DNA of 64,000 nt, from positions 248,001 to 312,000 of the forward strand of contig JACVRA010000138.1 in the NCBI GenBank assembly GCA_019828545.1. Reading direction: 5' to 3'. The position numbers were made by a program, and so were the translations under genes. This stretch comes from Paracamarosporium sp. OC-R06-R3. Its lineage: Eukaryota; Ascomycota; Dothideomycetes; Pleosporales; Didymosphaeriaceae. The notes beneath the pieces are model-generated. The model was not told where the DNA came from and searched no databases. It saw only the letters and a list, made by a program, of their open reading frames with translations. Shown here one piece after another: positions 1 through 12,227 of the stretch (position 1 is the stretch's first letter; each line of letters begins with the position of its first letter).

Positions 1-1
1 T

Positions 2-154
2 TCCACTGAGGAGGCATACGTCGTTGCTGCCGCTGCCGTTACCGAGGCTCCCGCATCTTCATCCCCTCCGGTCGTCAAGACCGAGGTTGTCTATGTCACC
101 CAGTATGTCAAGAGGCACGCCCACGGTCGCCGCCACCAGCACTTCCACGCATAA
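2..154 (+). CDS. 3' end of a gene cut by the window edge (secreted/wall-type protein?)
   Basis: An open frame runs in from the left edge and stops at TAA 152-154, giving about 50 C-terminal residues. The visible part is Ala/Ser/Pro-rich, then has a Val/Thr/Tyr segment (VVYVTQYV) and ends in a basic, His/Arg-rich tail (KRHAHGRRHQHFHA). Tails with the VVYVT-type segment occur in fungal extracellular and wall proteins, but the catalytic or structural domain lies outside the window, so the family cannot be named. The start is not visible. Confidence 0.55.
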   Translation, partial: STEEAYVVAAAAVTEAPASSSPPVVKTEVVYVTQYVKRHAHGRRHQHFHA

Positions 155-2788
155 GCTACACGTTGCGACACATCCATAATAGCTTATGTTTTGGTCAATT
201 GCGATGCTAGGAGGCAACAACCGCGATGAGCATGCCGAGTTTTGAGATACCACTTTCGCAAAGTTTTCAACAGGGGAAGAGATGGGAAATGTACATTCCA
301 TGTAATGACCGTAGTCCGCGTCGCAGGCAAATTCAGTCTTATACCATATTCATATCGACGCGCTTCCGGTCTTGCATTGTGCCTCGCGTTTCGCGTTCCA
401 CTTTTCGACCTCTTGCCTTGCTCTCGGCATGTTCAGTGGCTCGGAGCGGATGGAGTTCTGTTCAATACCCCTCACGATGTCACGACGATAACCCTCATCA
501 GCGCGCTCGAATATAGTTTCGTTATGTTTACTTCTTTACTTGTAGGTTTTGAGACGGACGACATGAGACATAATAGCGTCGTCGGGTTGGCGCATACCCG
601 TACAATTATTGTTTATTTACTTTTGTATTGCCAATAGACGTCTTGTTCATTCAATCACATGGTCGCACATCGGTCGTCCCTTAGCAAATGTGAATCGACT
701 GGCCGTGACTTGTCGCAGCGAACCCAGCCTAATCTCCCGTACGACTCGAGCGCGTGGCCCTGGCGAGTACGCACGCGCGTGCTCCGAGCCCCTTTCTAGC
801 CGCGTCCGGCAGTGCGTACGCCTGGCCAGCCTTGCGTCCATCACGCGGTCGTGCGACCGCAGATGCGACTACTGTTCCGAGTCGCCAAAACAATTTGGAC
901 TGGTTCCTAGCCCTCTTGTTCTGTCCCACAACGGAGATGTCAGAACAACGTTAAGGTTCGAAACATGTTTCCCGAGCTTAAAGGCTGTGCCGCTGGTTTG
1001 CGCAAGCGACCGCAATGCGATGCGCAGTACGCGACAGCGATGATGAGGCACAACGTGACGTGACGTGACAAGCAGCGGGTTTCGACATATCCATGGATCG
1101 GTGTATGGGGTCGCGGAGATTGCCTCTGTCGTTGGAGCAACGCTTCTACCTTCGGGGAAGATTAAGCTTTGGCGATCGCGGCGCGAATGCGTGATCGGCG
1201 GGGGCGCTCATTTCATTTCGGGGGTATAGTACGAGCTAGCAAGCTCAGACTGCATATTGAATAATGAGGGTTCTAGAGGCATGGACAGGCGGTTCACTTG
1301 AGGCTGGGCGGTTGTGTGCAGTGATAGCGTAGAGTAGCGCTCCAGAGAAGGTTGTGCGCAAGTCGGGCGCGAATGCACCTCGTGCGTGCGCGGGCCGGCG
1401 CGGATTGCGAACCTGCGCATGTGGGCCGCTGTAGCTTGCGTTGGTGTACCGCAGTTGGGGGTGCATGCGGATGCAGGGCAAGTGGTGCGTGTGCATGGCG
1501 AGGGTAGTGTTCGTTCGTGCTACATGCAAGATCCGGTCTTGAATTTTTCTTGTTTCTACGTTAAGTTTTCCTGTACGCTAAATCATTATTCGCTGCGTTA
1601 TTACTACGCTGCAAGATTTTTTGCGGAGCGAAATTGCGATTAATGGCGTGTACCGTGGTTGAGCCTTCGGCTTGCTTTCCTTGCTTGTGGAAAGATGTGT
1701 AGACGTGAGCCGTGGTTCTTGAGTACGGCCCTTTGCCGGCCAGCATCGTGAAGACGCTATGATATGTGTAATCTGGTTCTGCTACCGGGTTTTTCAAGTT
1801 TTAATCTCGCGGCAGTTGCGTAGTTGATGACGAGCGTGGGCGGAAGTCGTAACGAGGTATCTCGCTATGGGAGAGACACTGTTACGCACCGCGTACCGGT
1901 ATCGCTATGAATTGTTTTCTCTAGACCATCTAGTTAGGTCTTCTTTTTTCTTTGGTGACCTCAAGCTTTTCTGGAAGTAACACTAGATTGCGTTCTCTGA
2001 GCGCAGCATGCATCCCTCACGTGGTGTAAAACAGCACTGCACCGTGGAAACTATGCTCGCGGTGATGGGTTCCTGGTCCCAGTCTACTGGGGGAAAACAA
2101 GGCACGTTAATGAGTTTCGGTATTTCCAGGATCCTGGCTATGGGTGTTAGATTGGCGGGCTGGACTTCTGGCTGAAAGCGATGATCCGTGATCCTGGATA
2201 TGAATAGCACCAGAGCGTGCAAATATATGTCTGACAAGGAACGGCTTGACCTCTGTTAAAAATATCTTGCAAAAGAAAAACAATAACCGGGAGTGGTTCC
2301 GGGTGATTTAAATGGGTAGAAATGGGCTTCAATCTATTCGATAAGGAGCCTGGAAGTGATACGTTGAGTGCTGACTGTTTCTTCAGGGTGATGATGTAGA
2401 GAAAGAGAAAGCAGTACGGTTTGAATACTTGATATGATGTATGATGGTAAGGACGTCGATCTGACATTTTTGTTCTCACAAGTATTCATGAAAAGACAAT
2501 GATACCAATGATGACGAACGATCAACCCTAAATTCCTTTCGTTGTCACGAAACGATCCGAAGTAGCACTGTGTTTTCTGATTGTCCAAGAAAGGTACGCC
2601 CACCGTAAACACGGGATAGATGTGGTGCAATTCAAATATGGTAGTAGACCAGGTCACTACTTAGAGATAGCTAGAAAAAGGTGGTATCATGTCAGCTCAA
2701 CAACCCGCACACAACACACTGGCACTGATACTTCGCTCCGAGTCCATGCTTCATCTTCCATCAAATGCATATCAAATATCACGCGAAA
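155..2788. other. Gene-free stretch, 2.6 kb
   Basis: Frames here are short, mutually overlapping and of non-protein-like composition, and I see no splice-linked exon chain. It lies between the 3' ends of the edge gene (+) and of the membrane-protein gene (-), so no promoter is demanded. The only distinctive motif is an overlapping TGACGTGAC repeat at 1054-1069. Confidence 0.6.
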
Positions 2789-4123
2789 CTACCTCAGCGG
2801 CTGCTGTCCCCCTGAACCATCCAATTCCGCAGAAAATGGCCTCTGTCCGTATCCCACGCTTTGTGGCTTCGCCTCTCCACCTACATTATATGCTTGCACG
2901 TTCTGCGGCGGCGGCGGACTGTGTGGCGGACTGGGTCCTGGATATTGTTGCTGGCCTTGAGCAGGCTGCCACTGCTGACCATAAGGACTCTGCGGTGGCA
3001 CTTGGGGAGAGTGCGAGCCTTGCGTCGTAGGTGAAAGTGGAGGAGCTGCCCAGCTCTGATGCGCGGCTACACCGACGGGTAGTGTGTTGGGTTTTTGCGC
3101 CTCATAGTAGGGTGCCGGAGGCTGTGAGGGACTGCCTCCGTAGGGAGCTGGGGGACCATATTGTTGCTGTTGCATGGGAGGAGCCGTGGCTGTGGTGGTA
3201 TTATTTCTCTTGCGACGGAAGACTAAGAACCAGATTGCGAGGCCAATTAGAGCGAGGCCAACTATGGGACCCACGACTGCACCAGCGATCCATGCTTTGT
3301 TCTCTTTCTTTTCCGGTTGAGGTATAGGGGTGGGATTGGGAGTTTCGGTGGCGGATCCAGCTGTGCCTGTAGAGTCTGCTGAGGTGGACTGAGGAGATGA
3401 TGATGATGAACTCGAAGACTCTGATGAGATAGTTAGTACAAGTTTACACAGTGTGAGGTACAAGCATAACGCACCGGACGAAGAGGAGGAAGACGTCTCT
3501 GTTGGTCTTACCCGGTAGTATCTGTGAATCGAGGTGTCATTAGCAAGAGAAGTAGTAGAAGCTGTGCGTAAAGATAACTTACGAGTATCTTGCCGGGCTC
3601 ACACCACAGAAGACGTTTGTCACTGGATCAAAATCCGCAGTGTTCTCATACATAAGGCCTGTGTTACACATAGACCATGATGAAGCATCAGATTCGGCCT
3701 CATATACACTTGTACTACATGCATCTGTCAGTTTTTCCCCTCCTACTACCAGGCTTTCTGAATATCATACCATGCACGCGTGGTAAAACTGAGTGATCCA
3801 GATGTACGCAGTGAGTAGACTAAGCTTCCAGCAACACAACCTATCGGGACATTGCAGCCATCGAGAGTGGTCGCGCAACATCTCCAATATTCGTCGCTTT
3901 GGAAGTACGTCCCACCGATATCGCACGTCCGGCTTATCCATACTCCTTCCACAGATATCCATCCTATGAAACGATCATTAACCGCCTGCTTCCTGAACAG
4001 CTCGGGAGGAACGACTGGTGCTCTGGTGATTGTCGGGTCGGGTGCTTCGCGCGTGGCTGTTAGTGATTCAGCCAGGCTGACGCGCGCGAACAGCGCGGAG
4101 CTCACGAAAAAGCGTACGTGCAT
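2789..4123 (-). CDS. Single-pass cell-surface protein: signal peptide, Cys-rich ectodomain, Ser-rich stalk, TM, Pro-rich cytosolic tail
   Basis: Four exons: 4123-3771, 3714-3583, 3521-3475 and 3420-2789 (387 aa). Introns begin GTATGA, GTAAGT and GTGCGT, and the frame is continuous across all three. Residues 1-18 form a signal peptide. The ectodomain (about 20-165) is rich in Cys, Trp and Tyr. A Ser-rich stalk (about 165-215) follows, then one TM helix (about 221-245, WIAGAVVGPIVGLALIG start), an RRKR stop-transfer signal, and a tail of about 140 residues rich in Pro, Gln, Gly and Tyr. This layout is that of the fungal Mid2/WSC-like sensor-type membrane proteins. I see no WSC domain, so a wall-stress sensor role is inference from architecture only. 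The start is the first ATG before the signal peptide. Confidence 0.8.
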
Positions 4124-5141
4124 GGGAGGCTTGCGTAGCGCTAGCTATAATGCAGGTAAAGACTACTTTGAAACAAAGCTCCCGAAGTCAAAGATGCAGG
4201 AGACGGAGAGGAAGCGAGCTGAACGAAGCTCAGCCGTGAAGCGTGCAGAAACTAGAGGGATCACATTGCTATTATCAAAAGGGATCAACGTACCGCGCCG
4301 TAATAGCACAGTTAGAACCCAGGAACCTTGGTATGTCGTTTCCACTGGTACCCAATCCATACTCACGAGCTTCGTGCCTCTGCGAATCAGAGGCAGTGTT
4401 AGCCGAATGTGCATGTAGCCAAGATGTTGTCTTACTCAAATAGGTGAAGTGACTTCGTATTTCAGAGGTAGACACAACTAATACGAGGTTGTTGTGGGAT
4501 TGGTGTTGCTGAATAGCAAATGCGCGGTGTGCCGAGATCGCATTACTCGTGTTTGCGTGTGGTGGTGCGAGGCGGTGCGCGTATAGCTTGAGCCAAGAAA
4601 CGACGACCAACAAATTGTTCCGCAGTTTGTCCACATGAGTGTCTAGGCAAGAGGATAAGCTATGGCGATTGTTGGGGTGAAAGAAGGCAGAAGATGACTT
4701 TGCATAGGGAGCTGCTTCATTATCGACTACAGAATGCGTACAAGTACAAGTACAAGTACAACTACAAGGTTCGTACAACGGTCGATGTTGTGAATCACAG
4801 GACAATTTCCTGCCTATGATGAATCCTCGGCCTAGCGGCATACCAAAATAGATGACCTTCTCTCAAGAACAATTCTCGACTGCTAAGAGCGGCGAACGAG
4901 CTCAGATACTCGGATAATACAGCCCAACGACAAGTATTGGATGTTGTAGAGCTCTCATCTGATCAAGTCCGCTTGACCCTGTTTTTGCATACGAGCGAGC
5001 CATGACGCGGCAGTCGCTAAGTAAAGCGACATTCCAACCCATGTCCCACAGATGGTTCCATCTCGTCGTGCGCAGTATACAGTCCTCAGCTGTATCTTAC
5101 AGTTACGAGCCCATCACTGACCTGAACTTTCTTGCAGAAGT
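4124..5141. other. Intergenic, 1.0 kb, with a short ACAAGT repeat
   Basis: This stretch would hold the promoter of the membrane-protein gene (-). It contains a hexanucleotide ACAAGT repeat of about four units near 4738-4763. One long minus-strand frame crosses the repeat, but its product is low-complexity (alternating Cys/Thr from the repeat) and I do not accept it as a gene. Confidence 0.55.
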
Positions 5142-5800
5142 CTAGGCTTTAGACCCTGGGTTATCCGGGGTCATATTCTTGGACTGCCACTCTTCTACCA
5201 ATGGAACCAGGGCGACTGCAGTAGCATACTTTGTGTCGTGGCTGATGCTCACTTCACATAGCTGACCATCCAAAGAATCAATGTCAAACTTCGTGGTTAA
5301 TGTCTTCGCATCGTGGAGCGGATTCTGCGATAGCTCGGGGAGACGGTCGCGTAGTACCAGGGCCTGAGGGCGAGAGGTTTCTCCAGGCGTTGACTTCGGT
5401 GACGCAGTCACGGGCAAGATTATGATCGAGTGAAAGCCATTGGATGAGCCGAGATGCTCGCAAGCTTTACGAACGGCTTCTTTTGCTGCCCATCTGCAAA
5501 TCGTAAGTACGAAGATAACGACCAGGATTGCTTTGTGTAGTACCTGCCAGCAAGATACTGCGAAACCTTCCTAAGATTGTCAGAAGTCTTCTGTCCCGGC
5601 CAATTGGGGTTCTTCTGAAATCGGTGGTGGAAGTATTGTTGCTCAGGCCATGTTAAGAGCCTTCGAAGGAATCGATTGAGCGGAGTTCCTTCCGCAGTTG
5701 GGCGATTGAGGGCGTTCGGAGTTATTATGTCATGGATGCGTTGAATGCTGCAGATGTCGTTTCCCACACGGAAGGGGAGCGGAAATGGGCGTGGAGGCAT
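5142..5800 (-). CDS. PPT2: Mitochondrial holo-[acyl-carrier-protein] synthase (4'-phosphopantetheinyl transferase, AcpS type)
   Basis: Two exons, 5800-5544 and 5493-5142, joined by a 50-nt GTACTA...CAG intron; 202 aa. The AcpS-family signatures are present. GNDICSI near the N-terminus supplies the Mg2+-binding Asp of the G-x-D motif. WAAKEA, created exactly across the splice, supplies the second metal ligand Glu (about residue 91). SISHD/YATAVALV forms the C-terminal strand. The enzyme moves phosphopantetheine from CoA onto a Ser of acyl-carrier protein; yeast Ppt2 serves the mitochondrial type II fatty-acid synthase. I chose the ATG at 5800 because the motif I Asp lies about 15 residues in. 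The reading frame extends upstream but has no family similarity there. A central insertion rich in Pro/Arg/His (residues 30-75) is usual in fungal members. The tRNA-Ser gene lies about 240 bp upstream on the same strand. Confidence 0.9.
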
Positions 5801-6037
5801 AACGATGCGGAAAGCTTCAATCTGGAGCTTGGATGCAAGGGAAGCTGTTAGGTAAGCGATCAAAGGGTCTTGGCATTCAACTGGTCTGCACACCCTTTGC
5901 AAAATATAATGCTCAGTGAGAAGCCAGGGCATAAAATATCCTAGATCTGCGTTCCCAATAGTGGCTGTAGTTTCATGTTTCTCCCTTATGGAGAGGCAAA
6001 AAAGAAGACAATTTAAGGGGAACACGGCAAAAAGAAC

Positions 6038-6117
6038 GACGTGGGCCAGATTCGAACTGACGCTCCCGAAGGAACAAGATTTCTAGTCTTGCGCGATAAC
6101 CACTCCGCCACCACGCC
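6038..6117 (-). tRNA. tRNA-Ser (anticodon AGA)
   Basis: Read on the minus strand, the sequence folds as a complete type II tRNA. Acceptor stem GGCGTGG pairs with CCACGTC (one G-T pair). There is a D-arm with GG in the loop, an anticodon stem CAAGA/TCTTG with loop CTAGAAA (anticodon AGA, decoding UCU), a long variable arm TCC-TTCG-GGA as expected for Ser, and a T-arm with TTCGAAT. The discriminator base is G, as usual for eukaryotic tRNA-Ser. No intron. The run of T after the 3' end on the minus strand suits a Pol III terminator. Confidence 0.95.
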
Positions 6118-7110
6118 TTGCAACACTCTCTGAAGTGTACTATGCGGATATCGAGAATTGGAAATATTATATAGCAGTAGAAACACAAGCCCTACATAGA
6201 ATAGCAGACCCCGGCCCCGGTAGGTGTGGATGCTAATCTAGATGCTAAGAATAGCACACAATCCTTCACCACGCCACCATCACCGTGGCCCAACTCGGCA
6301 ATGTGTAAGATAATCTGCACATCTTTTACGCTTCTGCCTACGATGCGTACACTTGTCCTTGACACCTTGCCGCATCTCGCGTTCCATGGTCTCCATCATT
6401 GCGGTACGGGTGCATCATAAAGTGTGTCGATGCAGCCTCGTTTGCAGTCCGGAGCCCCCCTCCGCCCCGCTGCTCTGGTTCGCAGCATCATCCTTCGTCC
6501 AGCGCAACCCTGTTGAGACGATCAACATGACAACTACCAAATGCCGACACACACCTCAGATGCATGTAGCCTCAGACGCGACGTCTGGAAGTCCACCCTC
6601 TTTGCTTCGGACTTCGAGCTGAGGACCAGGACTGTATGCCCGATGTGCGTGCCCAATCATGGCACAACGGCAGTCCGTATGACTACCCCGATTGGTGCAG
6701 TTACCCTGTCCAGCCTAGCCCTCCGACCTCAGGTATACAACAATAGCGTGCTGACTGCAGCTAAAACTGCAGGCCTAAGCTCGAGTGTCTGGCGCATGCG
6801 GACACATTGTAAGCGTTGAGCATGTCAAGTCGGCGGGTGGCTGCCACCGACGGCCTTCTGCGACTGGGGTTCCCAAGCTGGATGCCCGACGCCCCGGCCT
6901 TCGTCATTCCAGACACTGCGGACACTTATAATCGTGAGGGTGCCGTGGCGCGGCGGTGCCGCTTAGTCTTTGTCAAATGTCCGGTTTGCAACTACCATAG
7001 GTACTTAGGCGTTGCTGATACGCTCACACAAAGACCTTACTCAACCTCTCGACCTCTCGAAGATATATGGTTCGCGATTGCCTTCTCCGAAGATAGAGCT
7101 ATCGGCAATC
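6118..7110. other. Intergenic, about 1.0 kb, upstream of the Gag-like gene
   Basis: This is the divergent spacer between tRNA-Ser (-) and the Gag-like gene (+). Plus-strand frames here are short and overlap one another. The frame of the downstream gene continues upstream to about 7012 but without an ATG, so the ATG at 7111 is taken as the start. No retroviral LTR or other terminal repeat is visible. Confidence 0.55.
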
Positions 7111-8883
7111 ATGGGCCCTCTCACGTCTCCACGTCTGCCTGGTGTCCTCATGCTACGAGCAGAGGCTACCGGTCCGGAATACGCCAGATGGAAAAGGGAA
7201 ATCAAGAACGCATTCACAGTAAAAGAAACATGGGGTCACTGCGACGGAAGCATTCCAATGCCCATGCCGGGAGCCGGACCGAACTTCTTCTCGCCCGTGT
7301 CGCAACCCGACATGCAGACAACGCTTTTGGAGGACCGAAAGGCCTGGGTAAAGAAAGATAGGGAAGTAAAGTTGGACATCTTCCTCTCCGTGTCGGACGA
7401 GATCAAGCTTGAAGTTTTTGAAGTCGGACCACCACTTCCACCATCGGCAATGTCCGCTAAGGAAATGCTCGAGGCGCTGGACAACCACTACGACGGCTTC
7501 AAGTTTGAGGACTACCACCATGTCTTCTGCCATTTCCTCAACCTCCACATCGATCAGTACACCACTATTCAAGAGTTCAATGCCGAGTTCCAGGCTACGC
7601 TTGAAGATCTGTTGGACCATGGCCACCCATTGAGTAATCTGCAGGCCTGCAGTGCCTACTTCTCAAAGCTACGCTGCACACAGAATCCGTGGGTTGCGAA
7701 GCAAATCAAGGCATGGGATAGCCGGGACAAGGAGCCGCAGCTTGCACAACTGATGGAGAAGTCTCCTCCATGGTCTATCATCCGTCCGTTGACGATGCCA
7801 ACAAAAGCTTCTTCGCGCAAGTCCGTACCACAATCGATTCCAGAAGAACCTTTGATGGACACCCCTCCTCACTCAGATGCAGAGGATACTCCCTCTGAAC
7901 ACTCCCTTTCCACGATATCCTCGAAGGTATCGCACTCCCGAGACTCTTCGAACGCAACGCAAAGATCACAAGAGATCACGATTCATGCTTCATATGAAGA
8001 CCTCAACGAGCTTCAGCTGCAAGCGTTCCCTGAAGTTCCAACCGGCGTTCCAGCCTTGGCCAACATCCCCAAGCGCATCTCCAGCATCTCTAAATTCTCG
8101 TTGCACCCTCTCCCTCCAATCAACCGGCCACTTCCACCCATTCCTGCGGGCGGAGAGCGCTCCCGTTCCGCCTCACCCACACCCAACGCTACCGCCACCA
8201 AAACCAAATCGAAAAACACGAAGCCACCTATCAGGCTTCCATCCCCGACCACCAGCCTTCCGGGCCTAGAGCAAACACATCCAGCTCTCCGCTCGCCTCT
8301 CCCAAAACCCGAACCCCTGGTCGAACCCACAGTCACCCCAGAGCAGCTCGAGCTGCACCCAGTGGTGCGCCAATCAACACCACCACTAACAGCACAACCA
8401 GCTTCGGTCACAGCCCCCGAGCTCCAAGCTGACGTACCCTCTGCGCACATCGCCGCCGTAATGCGCGCACTCACCCCCTCACCACCCCCAACCATCACTC
8501 TCGCACCCCCAACCCTATCTCCCGACAACCGACCCACATCCTCACGCTCCGCCATCGTCCCACAAGAAACCTACTCCGACTGGTCGCAAACCCGACCCCT
8601 CCTACGCATCGACTCGGAAACCAGCAGCGTGATGAGCCTACCAATGCAAGGCGCCAACCGCAGCGCGACGCCCGAGTTCGCCGACCACACCATCACAGAG
8701 TCCACAACGCCCAAGAAAATGCCTTCGAAGATCGAGCTCGCGAAGCTGAGATTCGAAGGCATGGCGGGGAGCCCGAGTCGGGGGTTGCTCGTGCCGAGCG
8801 ACGAGGAGAGGAAGGCACGGAAGAGGAGTTGGAGCATCAAGGCGCGGCTGAGCGCTCGACACGGCATCAAGGAGATTATTTGA
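7111..8883 (+). CDS. Host protein with a retrotransposon Gag-like (UBN2/Copia-type) domain and Pro/Ser-rich C-terminus
   Basis: Single exon, 590 aa. Residues about 10-200 follow the layout of Copia-type Gag/UBN2 domains: an N-terminal L-x-G segment and YARWKREIKNAF; then a W and Asp-containing helix (AWVKKDREVKLDIFLSVSD); a segment ending SAKEMLEALDNHY; the FHFLNLHI-type helix with TTIQEFNAEF; and DHGHPLSNLQACSAYFSKL. The rest (about 200-540) is Pro/Ser/Thr-rich and probably disordered. The last 45 residues are basic and charged (KIELAKLRFEGMAG, ERKARKRSW). I see no CCHC zinc knuckle, protease, integrase or reverse transcriptase, and no LTRs, so this looks like a gag-derived host gene, not an element. 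The long intact frame suggests it is maintained. Function unknown; Gag identity is from motif layout, not a search. Confidence 0.7.
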   Translation: MGPLTSPRLPGVLMLRAEATGPEYARWKREIKNAFTVKETWGHCDGSIPMPMPGAGPNFFSPVSQPDMQTTLLEDRKAWVKKDREVKLDIFLSVSDEIKLEVFEVGPPLPPSAMSAKEMLEALDNHYDGFKFEDYHHVFCHFLNLHIDQYTTIQEFNAEFQATLEDLLDHGHPLSNLQACSAYFSKLRCTQNPWVAKQIKAWDSRDKEPQLAQLMEKSPPWSIIRPLTMPTKASSRKSVPQSIPEEPLMDTPPHSDAEDTPSEHSLSTISSKVSHSRDSSNATQRSQEITIHASYEDLNELQLQAFPEVPTGVPALANIPKRISSISKFSLHPLPPINRPLPPIPAGGERSRSASPTPNATATKTKSKNTKPPIRLPSPTTSLPGLEQTHPALRSPLPKPEPLVEPTVTPEQLELHPVVRQSTPPLTAQPASVTAPELQADVPSAHIAAVMRALTPSPPPTITLAPPTLSPDNRPTSSRSAIVPQETYSDWSQTRPLLRIDSETSSVMSLPMQGANRSATPEFADHTITESTTPKKMPSKIELAKLRFEGMAGSPSRGLLVPSDEERKARKRSWSIKARLSARHGIKEII

Positions 8884-10162
8884 TTTAGGGTTCATTCGCT
8901 TTGTTCGGTGTCATTGCATTCTGGAGGAAAGGCGTCATGGTGTTTACAGAAGTACGGGTGACGACTTCTTCTTGTTTCGTTTCTTTTCTTTTGCATTTCC
9001 TTTCTCGCGTCCATTCGCATGCATTCGCTCGCTTTCTCTACCTACCTGTCTATCTCCTTTTTTTCCCGTCTTTCTCTCCTACCATATACCCGCTTCCAGC
9101 ACGAACCCATGAAGCAACGGCGCCAGTCTCTACTCGCTCCAATTGGAGCCTCTCCTTTGTCGACCTCGAACTAAACTGCTAGTCACATCCTAGATGTAGC
9201 TGCACCTCTGTAAATACAATGACATCTTACTCCACCTGAATCTACATCTCAAGCTTAAATTAGACAACCCTACCATCTCACAACATACCCAACACTACTC
9301 CCTCCTCCTCACAACCACCCCGGCCCCCTCCCCGTGAAATCCGCGTAACCAACCCAACCGCCTGAAACCCAGTCTCACCATACCGACCGACCGCGCCTCA
9401 AAACATCCACGCCCACCTCCAGCTTACTACAAGCTCCAACCCTCCATCTAGCCCCCCATTTCGCTTCCAACGGCGTACGCATGCACAGCGGCGCCGTAAG
9501 CCGTACGCACCGCACCTACCGCAGCGTCTAGACGGATCCAATGCGCTTGAATGGGCGTCTGATCTGATCTGATACCTAGCCTGACTTGGAGAGATGGTAG
9601 ACTACGCCATAGGAAGGGAAAGGAAGGGAAGCTAACGGCAGTAAAGCCACCGACTCTCCGACAAGTCTGGCCTCCATCTAGACTATCTCGAGCGCATCTT
9701 GCCTTAGAGACAAATCTCACATCGAGGTAGGTAGGCAAGCCGCGCACGAGGACACACACGCGCACGTACATGCATGCAAGTCGACCAGTGGGCCAACGGA
9801 ACGGAACGGACACGACACGGGCATGGCAACGCAAAAGCGGAGATTCGAATAAGAGTCTAAACCAGCGCGCCCGCCCGGATGGCCGGCCGGGGCGCTACAA
9901 AGAAAGGCACGTTTCCTAATTCTACAAATGAATCTTTTAGCCCGACCCCAGCGAGTCCGGAGCCTCCTTCCGGATCGCCGCAAGATGTACAGATCTCGGT
10001 ATAACGGTTCGTGATAGTCATGTCATGGGTGCGATGGGCACATCTACCTAGCAGTGTACATTCCCGAAGCTAAGAATCCGCATATTGCTGCTGCCCCACC
10101 GCGCCCGTTGGCCCGTTCACTGCCCGGCGGTGTCGCCTTGGCAGGCGGGCGTGTACCTGCGT
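8884..10162. other. Convergent intergenic stretch, 1.3 kb
   Basis: It lies between the 3' ends of the Gag-like gene (+) and the aminotransferase gene (-). It holds pyrimidine-rich runs (about 9000-9080) and C-rich runs (about 9290-9450). Minus-strand frames at 9450-9980 are GC-driven, Arg/Cys-rich and without recognisable domains. I see no gene. Confidence 0.6.

Positions 10163-12227
<2,065 letters not shown>

Noticed and set aside
242..1043. Overlapping plus-strand frames of 96-144 residues
   Set aside because: They overlap each other and minus-strand frames, have Arg/Ser-rich random composition, no domain and no splice partners.
4275..4841. 188-residue minus-strand frame with a Cys-Thr repeat
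   Set aside because: The repeat is just the ACAAGT microsatellite read in frame; no domain, signal peptide or conserved pattern.
6816..7361. 181-residue plus-strand frame before and overlapping the Gag-like gene
   Set aside because: It overlaps the well-supported Gag-like frame in another phase and has no recognisable domain.
8013..8555. 180-residue minus-strand frame
   Set aside because: Antisense shadow of the Pro-rich part of the Gag-like gene; Gly/Val/Arg composition mirrors that bias.
9448..9983. Minus-strand frames between the Gag-like and aminotransferase genes
   Set aside because: Arg/Cys-rich, GC-driven, no splice logic or domains; lies in a convergent 3' region.
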